Of a stretch of DNA of 64,000 nucleotides, positions 37,865 to 47,835 are shown piece by piece. Location: contig NZ_FNNG01000012.1 of NCBI RefSeq assembly GCF_900106765.1, positions 1-64,000 on the forward strand. The letters run 5' to 3'. The first letter of the stretch is position 1. Every line of letters starts with the position of its first letter. The position numbers were made by a program, and so were the translations under genes. Source of the stretch: Tepidimicrobium xylanilyticum (GTDB lineage: Bacteria; Bacillota; Clostridia; Tissierellales; Tepidimicrobiaceae). Under the pieces are notes generated by a model. That model did no database searches. It was given only the letters and a program-made list of their open reading frames with translations, and had not been told where the DNA came from.

Positions 37865-38389
37865 TTAATCTTCCTTTATCAAGTAGTTTTTACTCATAAG
37901 GGCTTTCTTTATTCTTTCAAAACTCCCCCTATCGTTTACTTCTATGGTATGGATATGGATACCTTCTGTTAAAGATGATAAGGGTTCCGCATTAGTCTCT
38001 CTAATATTTGTCATAAATTCCTGCAGATCTAATCTTGAACAGATTTGAAGGGGGCTTTTTATTTCTCCATAGAGGGGATGATCTACTATTACATCTATGA
38101 TTCTACCTCCCAAATCAACAATGGTTCTTAATTCATCCTCCATTTCATCATATCCCCAATGTTTGCAAACTATTTTCTCTATCAACTTATTTTTTCGATG
38201 GCTATTAGGAATTATATATCCTTGTGGGGTGGCTAATATTTCCTCCCCTCTAGCTCTTAATAGAGCAATGTCCTGGACTATTATTTGCCTACTCACATTA
38301 TATTTTTTTGATAATTCATGACCCTTTATAGGTTTATTGCTCTCTTTCAATTCCTTTAGTATTTTTTCTCTTCTTTCGCAAGCATTCAT
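37865..38389 (-). CDS. niaR: NiaR-type transcription repressor (HTH + 3H domain)
   Basis: This is a 174-aa protein. The start at 38389 (MNACERREKILKELKESNKP) follows GAGGAAGGGAAG; upstream in-frame starts lack a site. An N-terminal HTH_11 domain (IKGHELSKKYNVSRQIIVQD, residues 20-40) is followed by the 3H domain, with its three conserved histidines in HWGYDEMEDEL, VDHPLYGEI and HIHTIEV. NiaR uses nicotinate as co-repressor for NAD synthesis and niacin uptake genes. It precedes the EIIC-like gene on the same strand. Confidence 0.9.
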   Translation of the reverse strand: MNACERREKILKELKESNKPIKGHELSKKYNVSRQIIVQDIALLRARGEEILATPQGYIIPNSHRKNKLIEKIVCKHWGYDEMEDELRTIVDLGGRIIDVIVDHPLYGEIKSPLQICSRLDLQEFMTNIRETNAEPLSSLTEGIHIHTIEVNDRGSFERIKKALMSKNYLIKED

Positions 38390-38491
38390 AATGGTTCTTC
38401 CCTTCCTCATTAATTTATACATTAATTCTATCATATAATGTTGACAAGGCCTATTTATTATAGTAGAATAGATAACAGTTTGTGTAATTAA

Positions 38492-38566
38492 GGCCCTATG
38501 GTCAAGTGGTTAAGACACCGCCCTTTCACGGCGGTAACCCGGGTTCGAATCCCGGTAGGGTCACCA
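38492..38566 (+). tRNA. tRNA-Glu(TTC)
   Basis: Acceptor GGCCCTA/TAGGGTC, anticodon loop CTTTCAC (anticodon TTC), T-arm GGGTTCGAATCCC and encoded CCA. It is transcribed away from niaR. Confidence 0.96.
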
Positions 38567-38570
38567 ATCA

Positions 38571-38606
38571 AAAATAGGTGCTTACCTGTTGGTAGGCACC
38601 TATTTT
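38571..38606. terminator. bidirectional terminator, tRNA-Glu / dnaI
   Basis: AAAATAGGTGC/GCACCTATTTT stem, overlapping the dnaI stop codon. Confidence 0.85.
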
Positions 38607-39595
38607 GCTTCCCATCTATAATACCTTAAATCGGGACCAAAAAATTTTAAAGGTATGAACCTATCTAATATTCTTGAAAATACCCGCTCCGTATAGATTT
38701 CAGAAATCTCCTTTGGAGTTAAATTGGTGGATATGATGGTTTTAGTATTGTTTATCAATCTGGTATTGACTATGTTGAAAATCTCCGCATTGGTGAAGGC
38801 ATTGGATAGTTCCGTTCCTAAATCATCTATTATCAATAAGTCCGCTTCAAATAATAAATCATACTCCCAATCATTGAATCTTTCAGAATCTCTGCCAAAC
38901 CTTCGTTTTTCTATTATTTCAAGGATCCTAAATGCAGTTTGGTATATAACTATCTTATTTTTATCCAATAGAGCCTTAGCAATACAGTTACACATGAATG
39001 TTTTCCCTAAACCAGTAGAACCATAAAATAATAGGTTTTCCCCGTTCTTATCATCAAAATTGCTAACAAAGCCTTCGCATATACTAGTTATATTAGCCAT
39101 ATTTTCTCTAGGAGTCATGGTTTCCCCTTCTACTGGCTCATTTGGAAATATATTTATATTAAAGGTTTGGAAGTTTTCCCTCTCTAGTACATCCTCAATA
39201 TTGGACATCTTATAGGCCTTATTTATAAGGGCTTGCTTTAGGCAGCTACACTTATCACCATTGGATAAATAGCCTGTATCATAACATTTTTTACATTCAT
39301 ATATAGGCTCAAGATAGTCTAATGGAATATTGTTTTCAGTTAGAAGATAGGCCTTTTCCATCTTTAATTTCTCAATTTCCTTTTTTACCCTTTCCATGTT
39401 TTCTATATAGTTCCCAGGATTTTCGATCACAGCCTTAGATATCTGTAATCCCATTTCCCGTATGGTCCTATCTATTTCCCTAATTCTGGGAATTTTGTTG
39501 TAAATCCTTTGAATCCTGATATTCTGTTCATAGATAGCCCTGTCCCTCTTCTTTTCATATTCCATCAGAATATCTCTTAAAATCTGGTCATACAT
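38600..39595 (-). CDS. dnaI: helicase loader DnaI/DnaC-like
   Basis: This is a 331-aa AAA+ protein. The N-terminal part has a zinc-binding ECKKCYDTGYLSNGDKCSC (four Cys near residues 98-115), as in DnaI. Walker A is GSTGLGKTFMCN near 190, Walker B LLIIDDLGTE near 250, and sensor 1 TIISTNLTP follows. DnaI loads the DnaB helicase onto DNA at replication start. The start overlaps the dnaD stop by 1 bp (TAATG). The helicase dnaB lies 4 kb upstream on the same strand. Confidence 0.94.
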   Translation of the reverse strand: MYDQILRDILMEYEKKRDRAIYEQNIRIQRIYNKIPRIREIDRTIREMGLQISKAVIENPGNYIENMERVKKEIEKLKMEKAYLLTENNIPLDYLEPIYECKKCYDTGYLSNGDKCSCLKQALINKAYKMSNIEDVLERENFQTFNINIFPNEPVEGETMTPRENMANITSICEGFVSNFDDKNGENLLFYGSTGLGKTFMCNCIAKALLDKNKIVIYQTAFRILEIIEKRRFGRDSERFNDWEYDLLFEADLLIIDDLGTELSNAFTNAEIFNIVNTRLINNTKTIISTNLTPKEISEIYTERVFSRILDRFIPLKFFGPDLRYYRWEAK

Positions 39596-40686
39596 TATTT
39601 GCCTTCTCCCTTTCCTTTAAAATAATATTCTTCCCGCTTTCTCCTGGCAATCTCCTCAAGCTGTTCAGCTGTATAATTTGAGGTTCTCTGTTGGAAATTA
39701 TGAAACTTAGTTTTTATGGGTTTTACTTTTTCGACCTTATAATCCGCCCTATCCTTTTTATTCTGGAGTTTATCCTTTTCTTCTATTTCATCTACCGATT
39801 TTATGCCCTTATTATACCAGGAAGTTATAATTCCATCTATATAGTTTATGCTGGGATTTGAGGTCTTTCCTGAATTCTCGCAAGCCTTAAGAACTAAGTC
39901 CATGGTAAATTCATATTCTTCAAACCACTTATCGATAACTTTCATTTCTCCAACGCTAGGTAGCCTATTTCCATGTCCCAAATGTTTCAGAATCTTCTCA
40001 TATCTATAATACTTTTCATCCGTCTTTTTAAAATGTTCCTGCAAGGCTTCCACATTGGTTATACCCTGATCATACCAATTTCTTACAATAGCAGCTACAT
40101 AATTTATACTCCTCTTTCCCTTTTTCTCTATACCATAAAAGAAGGCCTTTATAATCATATCTGGATTCATGTTATAGTTATAAATCCATTCCAATATCTT
40201 TTGTTTTTCATTAGGCACCAAGGGTCTTCTCATTATATAATCTATTTCGTTAAACATATTGTTGATTGCAGGAATCTGATTAGCATCAATTAAGTCTTCT
40301 ACAGCACATGTATATGTCTTCTTATTCATTTCCTCTCCAACACTAACAGGCCTATAATTATTCTTTATATATAATTGCTTTAAATTCAAAAATTTAACCT
40401 TGTAATTGAATTTATCCTCCTTGTTTTCCCATATCTTTTCTATTATTCCCTTCTTCTCCCAAAAATCCCAGGCATTTAATACATCAGACAGGGGTATGTC
40501 TAGATGCTTAGCTATAGTCCTATTATCTACATGGATGTTACTATCCTTATCATAGGCATATTTATATCCAAGTAAATATACTTTTACATAGGTACCATTC
40601 GCCATAGGCATAAAATCGTTGATAAATATATTCTCAATGGGGGTATCCCCTAAATCGATTTCAGTCGTTTCGATTATAAAGCCCAT
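39595..40686 (-). CDS. dnaD: DnaD-domain replication initiation protein
   Basis: This is a 363-aa protein with an N-terminal winged-helix part (about 20-95: DNRTIAKHLDIPLSDVLNAWDFWEKKG) and two tandem DnaD/DnaB_2 domains (about 145-210 with KILEWIYNYNMNPDMIIKAF and 235-300 with FEEYEFTMDLVLKAC). Each ends in the YxxxIxxxWYxxGI pattern (INYVAAIVRNWYDQGI and INYIDGIITSWYNKGI). It is a primosome component that remodels origin DNA. It pairs with dnaI as an operon. Confidence 0.93.
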   Translation of the reverse strand: MGFIIETTEIDLGDTPIENIFINDFMPMANGTYVKVYLLGYKYAYDKDSNIHVDNRTIAKHLDIPLSDVLNAWDFWEKKGIIEKIWENKEDKFNYKVKFLNLKQLYIKNNYRPVSVGEEMNKKTYTCAVEDLIDANQIPAINNMFNEIDYIMRRPLVPNEKQKILEWIYNYNMNPDMIIKAFFYGIEKKGKRSINYVAAIVRNWYDQGITNVEALQEHFKKTDEKYYRYEKILKHLGHGNRLPSVGEMKVIDKWFEEYEFTMDLVLKACENSGKTSNPSINYIDGIITSWYNKGIKSVDEIEEKDKLQNKKDRADYKVEKVKPIKTKFHNFQQRTSNYTAEQLEEIARRKREEYYFKGKGEGK

Positions 40687-40700
40687 TTTATCCCTCCTAT

Positions 40701-41903
40701 TTATAATACGACCTGTCTAAAATGGGACAATAGATCCTTGCAGATTTCTCCCCTATCTGCCATGCCTTCCATAATTAGTAGGGCCTCCTTGGGAGACATT
40801 TTTGCCCGATAAGGTCTTTCCTCCGTTAGTGCTTGGTATATATCCGCTAAGGCTATTATCTGATCTTCCTTTTTTATACTTTGCCAATCTAGTTTCTCAG
40901 GATATCCAGTGCCATTTAGTTTTTCATGATGGTTTCCAGCCCATTCTGCTATATCTTCTAAACCCTTCACATACTTTAAAATCAGCTTTGTATAATAGGC
41001 ATGGGATTTGATTATCTGAAATTCCTGATCATTTAATTTACCTGGTTTTTCTAGAATCTCTAAAGGAATTACAAACTTTCCAATATCATGTAGATTAGAT
41101 GCAATAACTAATTTTTCAACCATTATAGGATTATATCCTAAATAGGTGGCAAAATTACCTACAATATTTGAAATTCCCTTAGTGTGTTCATAGGTAAATT
41201 TGCTTTTAGCATCTATTAAAAGAGCAAAAGCTTCCGATATCTTATGTAAATCCTTAATGCCTATATAAATGCCCTTTCTGGGTTCCACCATCTGAAGGGC
41301 CTGGTCTAAATTAGTTGGCCTTAAATCGAACCAAAATTTTTCCTTCTTTGCCACTTCATAAAATATCTCACATACTTCTTTTTTAAATCGCTTATCTTTA
41401 TGTTTGCCCAACCATTTATCTATATGGTCTAAATTTGCGATATAAGTATCATCTTCCATTTTTCTTAAAAAGAAAAGCTCAAAATAGTCTGCCAGGCTGA
41501 TTATCTGACAAGCTAAAGGAATTTCCTCCCCTTTTAAACCATAGGGGCCTGTCCCCTGCCATTCCTCATGGTGATGCAATATATATTCCTTTATTTTCCC
41601 CATAAAAGATAGTTTATCCAGTATCTTGTAGCCATAATAGCAGTGTTCCCTTTTTAATTCTTCTTCAAAATGAATCTGGTCAACGCTGTATTTAGATAAA
41701 TAACCTGCCATGCCTATGTCGTGGATAAGGGCAGCATAGTATATATCTGCAGCTTCCTCGTCATTTAGTTCCATTTCCTCCGCTATACAATAAGCTATGT
41801 AAGCAGTTCTTCTGGAGTGGTTATAGTATCTGTTTTCAGCTACCTCTAATGAAAAGGATAAGCTATTTAATAATTGGCTTAGCTTAATATTTAAATTTCC
41901 CAT
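40701..41903 (-). CDS. tandem HD/HD-GYP-type phosphodiesterase-like protein
   Basis: This is a 400-aa protein with two HD-type halves. The first has HDIGMAGYL near 73 and HHEEWQGTGPYGL near 112; the second has HDIGKFVIPLEIL near 277 and HHEKLNGTGYPEKL near 325, matching HD-GYP signatures (HHE..dG.GYP). HD-GYP enzymes degrade cyclic di-GMP. Double-HD proteins like this also occur as regulators. The stop is 14 bp before dnaD, and the start overlaps the GNAT gene by 20 bp. Confidence 0.85.
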   Translation of the reverse strand: MGNLNIKLSQLLNSLSFSLEVAENRYYNHSRRTAYIAYCIAEEMELNDEEAADIYYAALIHDIGMAGYLSKYSVDQIHFEEELKREHCYYGYKILDKLSFMGKIKEYILHHHEEWQGTGPYGLKGEEIPLACQIISLADYFELFFLRKMEDDTYIANLDHIDKWLGKHKDKRFKKEVCEIFYEVAKKEKFWFDLRPTNLDQALQMVEPRKGIYIGIKDLHKISEAFALLIDAKSKFTYEHTKGISNIVGNFATYLGYNPIMVEKLVIASNLHDIGKFVIPLEILEKPGKLNDQEFQIIKSHAYYTKLILKYVKGLEDIAEWAGNHHEKLNGTGYPEKLDWQSIKKEDQIIALADIYQALTEERPYRAKMSPKEALLIMEGMADRGEICKDLLSHFRQVVL

Positions 41904-42501
41904 TAAGTTCCTCCTGTATTTTGAAAAAAGCCTTTCTATCTACCTTCATCTTATATACATAATTATATACTTTTCTATCTATTATTACAAAAGCAGATCT
42001 TTCTTGAATGAAATAAGGATTATTAAAATCTATATTTTGATCGAAAAATTCCTTTAAGTATCTGTCTATTATTCTAAACCCGCATTTTTCATAACACCTA
42101 ATAGCCCTCTTATTAAATTGAGCTACTTCCAAAAATAATCTTTTCATTCCCATTTGAAAAAAATAGTATTTTAAATAGGTTGTAATGGTTTCCGTACCAT
42201 AACCTTTATTTACGTAATTGGGATCAAATACTATTCCTAGTACTGCATCCCTCCAGAGTTTCCTTATATTCTTAATTCCCATATAGCCAATAAATCTGTT
42301 TTCTTCATTAAATATGCTATAGTATTTCCTGTCCCTGCTGCCAGTTTTATAATGATACCATTCTTTTATTTCCTCATCGGTTACCGAGGGTAGATTATAA
42401 TCGTAAAGCAAGGGGTTTTTATGGACCCCCCAACGCCTCATATAATAAGCATCTTCTAATTTTAAAGGAAGTATCTTTACCCTTTCTCCTCTTATTTCCA
42501 T
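41884..42501 (-). CDS. GNAT-family N-acetyltransferase
   Basis: This is a 205-aa protein. Residues 10-160 fit the RimJ/RimL-type Acetyltransf_3 pattern: LKLEDAYYMRRWGVHKNP near the start, the YMGIKNI strand, the acetyl-CoA loop region VNKGYGTETI near 95, and FNKRAIRCYEKCGF near 125. The substrate is unknown. The last 40 residues are basic. It overlaps the HD-GYP gene. Confidence 0.88.
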   Translation of the reverse strand: MEIRGERVKILPLKLEDAYYMRRWGVHKNPLLYDYNLPSVTDEEIKEWYHYKTGSRDRKYYSIFNEENRFIGYMGIKNIRKLWRDAVLGIVFDPNYVNKGYGTETITTYLKYYFFQMGMKRLFLEVAQFNKRAIRCYEKCGFRIIDRYLKEFFDQNIDFNNPYFIQERSAFVIIDRKVYNYVYKMKVDRKAFFKIQEELNGKFKY

Positions 42502-42534
42502 AGATAATCCTCTTCCATCAGTAATTTTAGAAAT

Positions 42535-42573
42535 TAATACTTCGAAGAAGAACTTATCTTCTTCGAAGTATTA
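42535..42573 (-). terminator. terminator-like hairpin after dnaB
   Basis: A perfect 16-bp stem TAATACTTCGAAGAAG/CTTCTTCGAAGTATTA lies between dnaB and the GNAT gene. No long T-run follows, so it may instead stabilise the 3' end. Confidence 0.7.
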
Positions 42574-42643
42574 GCTTTGCTGGTTCAATTATAATAGCTT
42601 TTTTCCGAACAGTACATATTTACCCAGGAAGAACCTTTAGTAA

Positions 42644-43981
42644 CTACTCTCTTATATTCTCCTTGTTTAAGAATTTAGTAAATTCTTTTTTCCAGACCAA
42701 TTCCACAACGCCTGTTGGTCCATTCCTATGCTTAGCAATTATTACCTCACCTATATTCTTCTTATCCGAATCATTATGGTAGTATTCGTCTCTATATAAG
42801 AATAATACTACATCGGCATCCTGCTCTATGGCTCCCGACTCCCTTAAATCTGAAAGGATAGGTCTATGATCAGAACGAAGTTCTGGGGCCCTGGAAAGCT
42901 GGGATAAGGCTATTACGGGACATTCTATTTCCTTGGCCAAAGCTTTTAATCCTCTTGATATTGCAGATATCTCCTGCTGCCTGTTTTCATACCTGCTATC
43001 GGATTGCATCAATTGTAAATAATCTATAACAATTAAGTCCAAACCCTTTTCTATCTTCAGCCTTCTACATTTTGCTTTCATCTCAGTAAGGGATACTCCA
43101 GCAGTATCATCGATAAAAACCTTTGCTTGGGACAAGGGCGCCATAGCATCTATTATTCTAATCCACTCATCTTCGCTTAATCTACCGCTGATTATCTTCT
43201 GTAAGTCCACATGGGCAACAGAACTGATCATCCTCTGAACCAGTTGCTCTTTAGACATTTCCAAAGAAAATATGGCTACACTAGCTCCTGCCTTAAGTGC
43301 CGAATTAATAGCGATATTGATTCCCAATGCGGTCTTTCCCATGGAAGGCCTCGCTGCCAATAGTATAAGGTCTGATTTTTGTAAACCAGATAACTTTCTA
43401 TCTAAATCTATAAATCCTGTGGTAAGACCTGTCAATTCTCCTTCCCTTGCTGCCATCTCTTCAATTTTAGAAAAACTATCTAATAATACCTGCTTTATAG
43501 GAGCAAATCCATCTCTATGGCGACTCTGAGTTATGTCGAATATGCTCTTTTCAGCCTCCTCTATAATTTGATTTACATCTTCGCTACCCTCATAGCTTTT
43601 CGCCATTATATCGTCACAGGATTTGATTAATCGCCTTAATATGGACTTTTCCTTAACTATATCGCAATAATATTTTACATTAGAAGTTATAGCTACCCCA
43701 CCTGTTAATTCAGCAAGATAGGTAACACCACCTAAATTCTCTAGAGTTCCTCTTCTCTTTAATTCCTCCGATAGGGTAATAAGGTCCACTGGTTCATTTC
43801 TATTGAATAATTCTATTATAGCTTTAAATATCTCCTTATTTCCTTCTTTGTAAAAATCTTCTGCATGTAGATGCTCTATAGCCGTATTAATAGCTTCCTT
43901 ATTTAAAATCATAGCACCTAGTACGGATTGTTCAGCTTCTAAACTATGAGGTGGGATTTTCCCAAATGCATACGCTTCTAT
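42644..43981 (-). CDS. dnaB: replicative DNA helicase DnaB (apparent AUA start)
   Basis: This is a 445-aa helicase if counted from ATA at 43981. The conserved N-terminus KIPPHSLEAEQSVLGAM is encoded upstream of the first ATG (43912), so the gene must start before it. Between the TAA at 43984 and that ATG no ATG, GTG or TTG occurs in frame; ATA 43981 lies five bases after GGGGTGA. The RecA-like core has Walker A ARPSMGKTALG, Walker B VIDYLQLM and the arginine finger region GVVELVWKKEF. DnaB unwinds the fork. It lies just after rplI, a conserved order. Confidence 0.93.
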   Translation of the reverse strand: MEAYAFGKIPPHSLEAEQSVLGAMILNKEAINTAIEHLHAEDFYKEGNKEIFKAIIELFNRNEPVDLITLSEELKRRGTLENLGGVTYLAELTGGVAITSNVKYYCDIVKEKSILRRLIKSCDDIMAKSYEGSEDVNQIIEEAEKSIFDITQSRHRDGFAPIKQVLLDSFSKIEEMAAREGELTGLTTGFIDLDRKLSGLQKSDLILLAARPSMGKTALGINIAINSALKAGASVAIFSLEMSKEQLVQRMISSVAHVDLQKIISGRLSEDEWIRIIDAMAPLSQAKVFIDDTAGVSLTEMKAKCRRLKIEKGLDLIVIDYLQLMQSDSRYENRQQEISAISRGLKALAKEIECPVIALSQLSRAPELRSDHRPILSDLRESGAIEQDADVVLFLYRDEYYHNDSDKKNIGEVIIAKHRNGPTGVVELVWKKEFTKFLNKENIRE

Positions 43982-43994
43982 TTAAATCACCCCA

Positions 43995-44441
43995 TTATCC
44001 TTCTATTACTTTAACCTTTAAACTAGCAGTAATTTCTGGGTAAACCCTTATTTCAACTGAGGTTTCACCTATGGATTTAATATTATCTTTTAATTCAATC
44101 TTCTTCCTATCTATTTCTATTTTATGCTGTTTTTTCAAAGCTTCAGCTATATCCTTGGAAGTAATGGAACCAAATAGTTTTCCACCCTCTCCAGACTTCC
44201 CTTTCAATTCAACAGTTAGACTTTCGATCTTTTCTTTTAATTTTAACGCTTTTTCTCGTTCCTTCCTTTGCTCTTCTGCTTCAATCTTCTTTCTTTCTTC
44301 CCATTTCTTTAGATTATTTGGTGTAGCCTCTATGGCTAAATTCTTAGGAAATAGATAATTTCTTGCATATCCATCCTTTGCATTAACTAAGTCTCCTGCT
44401 TTTCCTAAACCCTTTACATCCTTTAATAAAATTATTTTCAT
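43995..44441 (-). CDS. rplI: 50S ribosomal protein L9
   Basis: This is a 148-aa protein of normal L9 length. The N-terminal rRNA-binding domain [32 protein letters not shown] (quoted in part), the long linking helix ([28 protein letters not shown]) and the C-terminal domain with [12 protein letters not shown] are intact. The start overlaps the gdpP stop by 4 bp (ATGA), and dnaB follows. Confidence 0.97.
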   Translation of the reverse strand: MKIILLKDVKGLGKAGDLVNAKDGYARNYLFPKNLAIEATPNNLKKWEERKKIEAEEQRKEREKALKLKEKIESLTVELKGKSGEGGKLFGSITSKDIAEALKKQHKIEIDRKKIELKDNIKSIGETSVEIRVYPEITASLKVKVIEG

Positions 44442-46438
44442 TCCTTTTCACCTTCCTTTAAATATTCATCTATGGTTTCAATAAGCATATCTTCTACCTG
44501 TTTTATGGTCTTACCTTCTATTTGAGTTCCAGCACTGGTTAAATGCCCTCCCCCTCCTAATTTCTCTAATATTAATTGAGCAGATATATTCCCTAAAGAT
44601 CTGCCGCTTATATGAACCTTATCTTCCCAGCGAGTTAAGACGAAAGAAGCTTCTACTCCATTTATATTCAATAGGTCATTAGCAGATTGAGCTGCAATTA
44701 ATATTGAATCTTCCAAGTCCTCTTCTAACCTACCAATAGCTACTTTCCCAAAAACAATCTTTGAATTTTTTATCACATCTGCCTTTTGCAAAAATACATT
44801 AAAATCATCTCTAAATAATTGTCTTACATTTGTTGTATCAGCACCTGCTCTCTTTAATATGGAAGCAGCCTCAAAAGTTCTAACTCCCGTTTGGAATGTA
44901 AAATTCTTAGTATCTACGGCTATGCCAGCCAAAAGAGCATCAGCTTCAAATTTAGTCATTTCTAGCTTATCCGACATATAGTAAAGTATTTCTGTTACCA
45001 ATTCACAAGTGGATGAAGCATAGGGCTCTAGATAAGTTAGAACTGGATCTTCGATAAACTCAGCTCCCCTCCTATGATGATCGATTAATACTATCTTATC
45101 CGTCATACCTAAAAGTTCTGGTACTTCTGCAAAGCTAGGCCTGTGATTATCTACAACTATCAGAAGGGAAGATCTATTTACCATATCTATAGCATCGTCA
45201 GGACTCAATATTAGGTTTAAATACTCTGGCTCCTCCTTGATCATTCTATCATATATGTTCTTAATGGATGGATTTATCCCTCCTAATACGAAATAAGCTT
45301 TTTTACTCCTGTTCTTTGCAGCCCTAATTATACCTATGCTGGCCCCAAAGGAATCCATATCTGCATTTTTATGTCCCATAACAATTACTTCTCCCGCTTG
45401 ATCAATTAATTGCATTAATGCATGGGCAATAACTCTAGATCTAACCTTATTTCTCTTTTCTATAGCCTTGGTCTTGCCTCCATAAAAGCTTAAATTGTTT
45501 TTATCCTTTATGACTGCCTGGTCTCCACCTCTACCTAAAGCAATGTCTATAGCTGCTCTAGCATATTGATAATTTTCATTGGGATTCTTGCCATTTATTC
45601 CTACTCCCATACTTAAAGTTATTGCTATGGGATTTCCTTTATCAATCTCTCTAATCTGATCTAATATGTCAAATTTCCTGTTCTGAATTTCCTTCAAATC
45701 CCTGTTATGAAATATGAGCATGTATTTATCGCTTTCATATTTTCGCATAAGTCCATTGTGCATGGTAGTGTATGCCCTTATTACCTTATCTATTTCTGCT
45801 AATACAATAGGCCTGCTCATCTCAGGAGTGGCATTCTTTATTTCATCGTAGTTGTCTACATAGGCTAGGCAAACTGCTGACATTTCATCCTTGTACTTAT
45901 TATATAGGAGAACCTGATCCGATTTATTTATCCAATAAAGCATTATAATATTTTCCTTTGTACTGATAGACTTTTTATTATCTACAATATTATAATGAAC
46001 TTCATAATATTGGTTCTTATGCGTTATTTCCAATGGCCTTTTATCCTGATCCTTTATTATATCTTCTAATTTCAGTTGAGGTAGCAATTCATCTATTCTC
46101 TTATTCAATATATCCTCAGATTCAAATAGGTCTTTAAACCTAGTATTATACCAAGATATAGTCCCATCCATATCTAATAATACTAATGGGAAGGGCATAT
46201 TAAATACAGCATGTTTAGTGGCAGAATCAAATTCTTCCGACAGACCTTCTATATATTTTGTCCATTCCCTTTCTCTGTCCCTAAGGGTAACTATATATTT
46301 ATAGATTAGATAGCCTAAAGCTGCTGTCAACAATAATGCAAGTAAAGGTTGATAATAGGCTATTATTGCTATTAGAACTCCTATAATTATTAGATAGGTT
46401 TTTCCATCCTTCCATTTAAAAAAGTTATTATTATCCAT
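44438..46438 (-). CDS. gdpP: cyclic di-AMP phosphodiesterase GdpP-like (DHH family)
   Basis: This is a 666-aa membrane protein. Two helices (about 14-50) are followed by a PAS-like domain ([18 protein letters not shown]), a degenerate GGDEF domain (about 170-305), then DHH-DHHA1: [15 protein letters not shown] near 355, [16 protein letters not shown] near 450, and [10 protein letters not shown] near the C-terminus. It hydrolyses c-di-AMP to pApA and so affects turgor and cell-wall homeostasis. It lies between the DUF2232 gene and rplI, the usual yybS-yybT-rplI-dnaB order. Confidence 0.96.
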   Translation of the reverse strand: MDNNNFFKWKDGKTYLIIIGVLIAIIAYYQPLLALLLTAALGYLIYKYIVTLRDREREWTKYIEGLSEEFDSATKHAVFNMPFPLVLLDMDGTISWYNTRFKDLFESEDILNKRIDELLPQLKLEDIIKDQDKRPLEITHKNQYYEVHYNIVDNKKSISTKENIIMLYWINKSDQVLLYNKYKDEMSAVCLAYVDNYDEIKNATPEMSRPIVLAEIDKVIRAYTTMHNGLMRKYESDKYMLIFHNRDLKEIQNRKFDILDQIREIDKGNPIAITLSMGVGINGKNPNENYQYARAAIDIALGRGGDQAVIKDKNNLSFYGGKTKAIEKRNKVRSRVIAHALMQLIDQAGEVIVMGHKNADMDSFGASIGIIRAAKNRSKKAYFVLGGINPSIKNIYDRMIKEEPEYLNLILSPDDAIDMVNRSSLLIVVDNHRPSFAEVPELLGMTDKIVLIDHHRRGAEFIEDPVLTYLEPYASSTCELVTEILYYMSDKLEMTKFEADALLAGIAVDTKNFTFQTGVRTFEAASILKRAGADTTNVRQLFRDDFNVFLQKADVIKNSKIVFGKVAIGRLEEDLEDSILIAAQSANDLLNINGVEASFVLTRWEDKVHISGRSLGNISAQLILEKLGGGGHLTSAGTQIEGKTIKQVEDMLIETIDEYLKEGEKE

Positions 46439-46458
46439 AATTTTCCTCCTAATAGGAA

Positions 46459-47406
46459 TTAGGAATATTTCCTTAAACCTCTAAAATCAAATATGATATC
46501 CAATACCCCGATAAAGGGCATAATACCTATAATGGGTAGAATCAAAAAAACATAAATAAGTAGCCGAAGAATAATCTTAACATTTTTTATCTTCAACTTA
46601 TAGTCTATAACTGCCAATCCCTGGGTTAAAAATAAGAAGGATACTATTGCAGTTAAGTTTATAAATATGGTTTCATAATAAAATATCTCAAGTTTTTTAA
46701 TTATAAAAGCTCCCAAAAACATTAGGCCTGTTCCTAATAAAAAGTTATTAGGAAGTTTGAATTTAGAAAATCTAGGGATGGAAACTACCCCATATCCAAG
46801 CCTACTGAGGAGCAAGGTAGCTAATAAAAAATTTAAATAGGCAATGATTAAAGAAAAAATCATTGTTAATGCTGGTACAGTCAAAATCAAATATTCAAAC
46901 CGCTCCTCTAAAAATTCCCTTGCCTTTAGGATTTCATAATTGGAAGAACCTATGTCCTTCAATACATCTATCCAATAGTTAATTGTTTGATTGGATATAT
47001 CTGATAATTGACCGATAATGCTTATGCCAGTCATATTTTTGCTAATATTTATCATTAACAAAATTGAAAATAAAAAAATTAAAGTATTAATGCATAAAAT
47101 GGTTAGAGAATCCCTCCTACTTTTCATGGTGTAGATAAGGGATAAGCACAAGGGAGCAAACATCACAAATATTAATATTCCTGATACCATATCTAACATT
47201 AAACCAGTGGATACCGCTGATAAAATTAATGCTAATAAAGCGTGATTTATGTCATATTTAAATCCTAATAAAATGAAGGGCAATGGATATAAAAACATGA
47301 ATCCAGTAAAATAATAGGTTCCCATGAACATTAATATTAATGAAGTGGTTATTGTAAATATAAACTCTACTATTTTCCTTTTATAATCTATTTTCAATAT
47401 ATTCAC
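46459..47406 (-). CDS. YybS-family (DUF2232) membrane protein
   Basis: This is a 315-aa integral membrane protein with about eight hydrophobic helices. Length, hydrophobic pattern and position directly upstream of gdpP-rplI-dnaB match the YybS/DUF2232 family. The N-terminus MNILKIDYKRKIVEFIFTIT follows a weak AGGTG site. No function is established. Confidence 0.85.
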   Translation of the reverse strand: MNILKIDYKRKIVEFIFTITTSLILMFMGTYYFTGFMFLYPLPFILLGFKYDINHALLALILSAVSTGLMLDMVSGILIFVMFAPLCLSLIYTMKSRRDSLTILCINTLIFLFSILLMINISKNMTGISIIGQLSDISNQTINYWIDVLKDIGSSNYEILKAREFLEERFEYLILTVPALTMIFSLIIAYLNFLLATLLLSRLGYGVVSIPRFSKFKLPNNFLLGTGLMFLGAFIIKKLEIFYYETIFINLTAIVSFLFLTQGLAVIDYKLKIKNVKIILRLLIYVFLILPIIGIMPFIGVLDIIFDFRGLRKYS

Positions 47407-47416
47407 CTCTTCACAA

Positions 47417-47737
47417 TCAATTCCTATTGGATTTCAAAAAAACCAATAATTCATTCAAATCTCCATACCATTTCTCTATTTTATGCCCTTCTAAAATATT
47501 CAATTTTATCTTATCTATAAGGTTTGAGCTTATATCCTCATAGCCTATTCCTAGCCTTTTACCAAGTAAATAGGATAATAGTATCATATTAGCTATTAAG
47601 TCCTCTATATCCTCTTTGATATAGTCTTCCCCTTTTGACAGCAATTGATAAATCTGGGCAATATTAGATAATATTTCGCTTTTTAGCCATTCTATAGTCC
47701 TTAGATTTTTTATTATATCCATATTATTCTGGTCCAT
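47417..47737 (-). CDS. MazG-like family protein
   Basis: This is a 106-aa all-helical protein. ITKNLRTIEWLKSEILSNIAQI-type first helix (here IKNLRTIEWLKSEILSN), EDIEDLIANMILLSYLLGKRLG and KLNILEGHKIEKWYGDL fit the MazG-like family (PF12643). It lacks the full EExxE and D metal set of active MazG pyrophosphatases, so catalysis is uncertain. It begins the yybS-gdpP-rplI-dnaB operon behind its own promoter. Confidence 0.75.
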   Translation of the reverse strand: MDQNNMDIIKNLRTIEWLKSEILSNIAQIYQLLSKGEDYIKEDIEDLIANMILLSYLLGKRLGIGYEDISSNLIDKIKLNILEGHKIEKWYGDLNELLVFLKSNRN

Positions 47738-47781
47738 AATTTCACCCTTTAATTAATAATCATAAAAACAACCTTATTAAA

Positions 47782-47810
47782 ATAATACAAAGTATAATAT
47801 TATATGTCAA
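47782..47810 (-). promoter_or_regulatory. promoter of the mazG-like/gdpP/dnaB operon
   Basis: On the minus strand TTGACA, 17 bp, TATTAT: consensus -35 and good -10, directly after the rpsR terminator. Confidence 0.8.
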
Positions 47811-47811
47811 A

Positions 47812-47834
47812 TAAAAAAGAGAGGTTACTCCTCT
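47812..47834 (-). terminator. terminator of rpsF-ssb-rpsR
   Basis: GAGAGGAGTAACCTCTC followed by T6 on the minus strand, two bases after the rpsR stop. Confidence 0.88.
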
Positions 47835-47835
47835 C

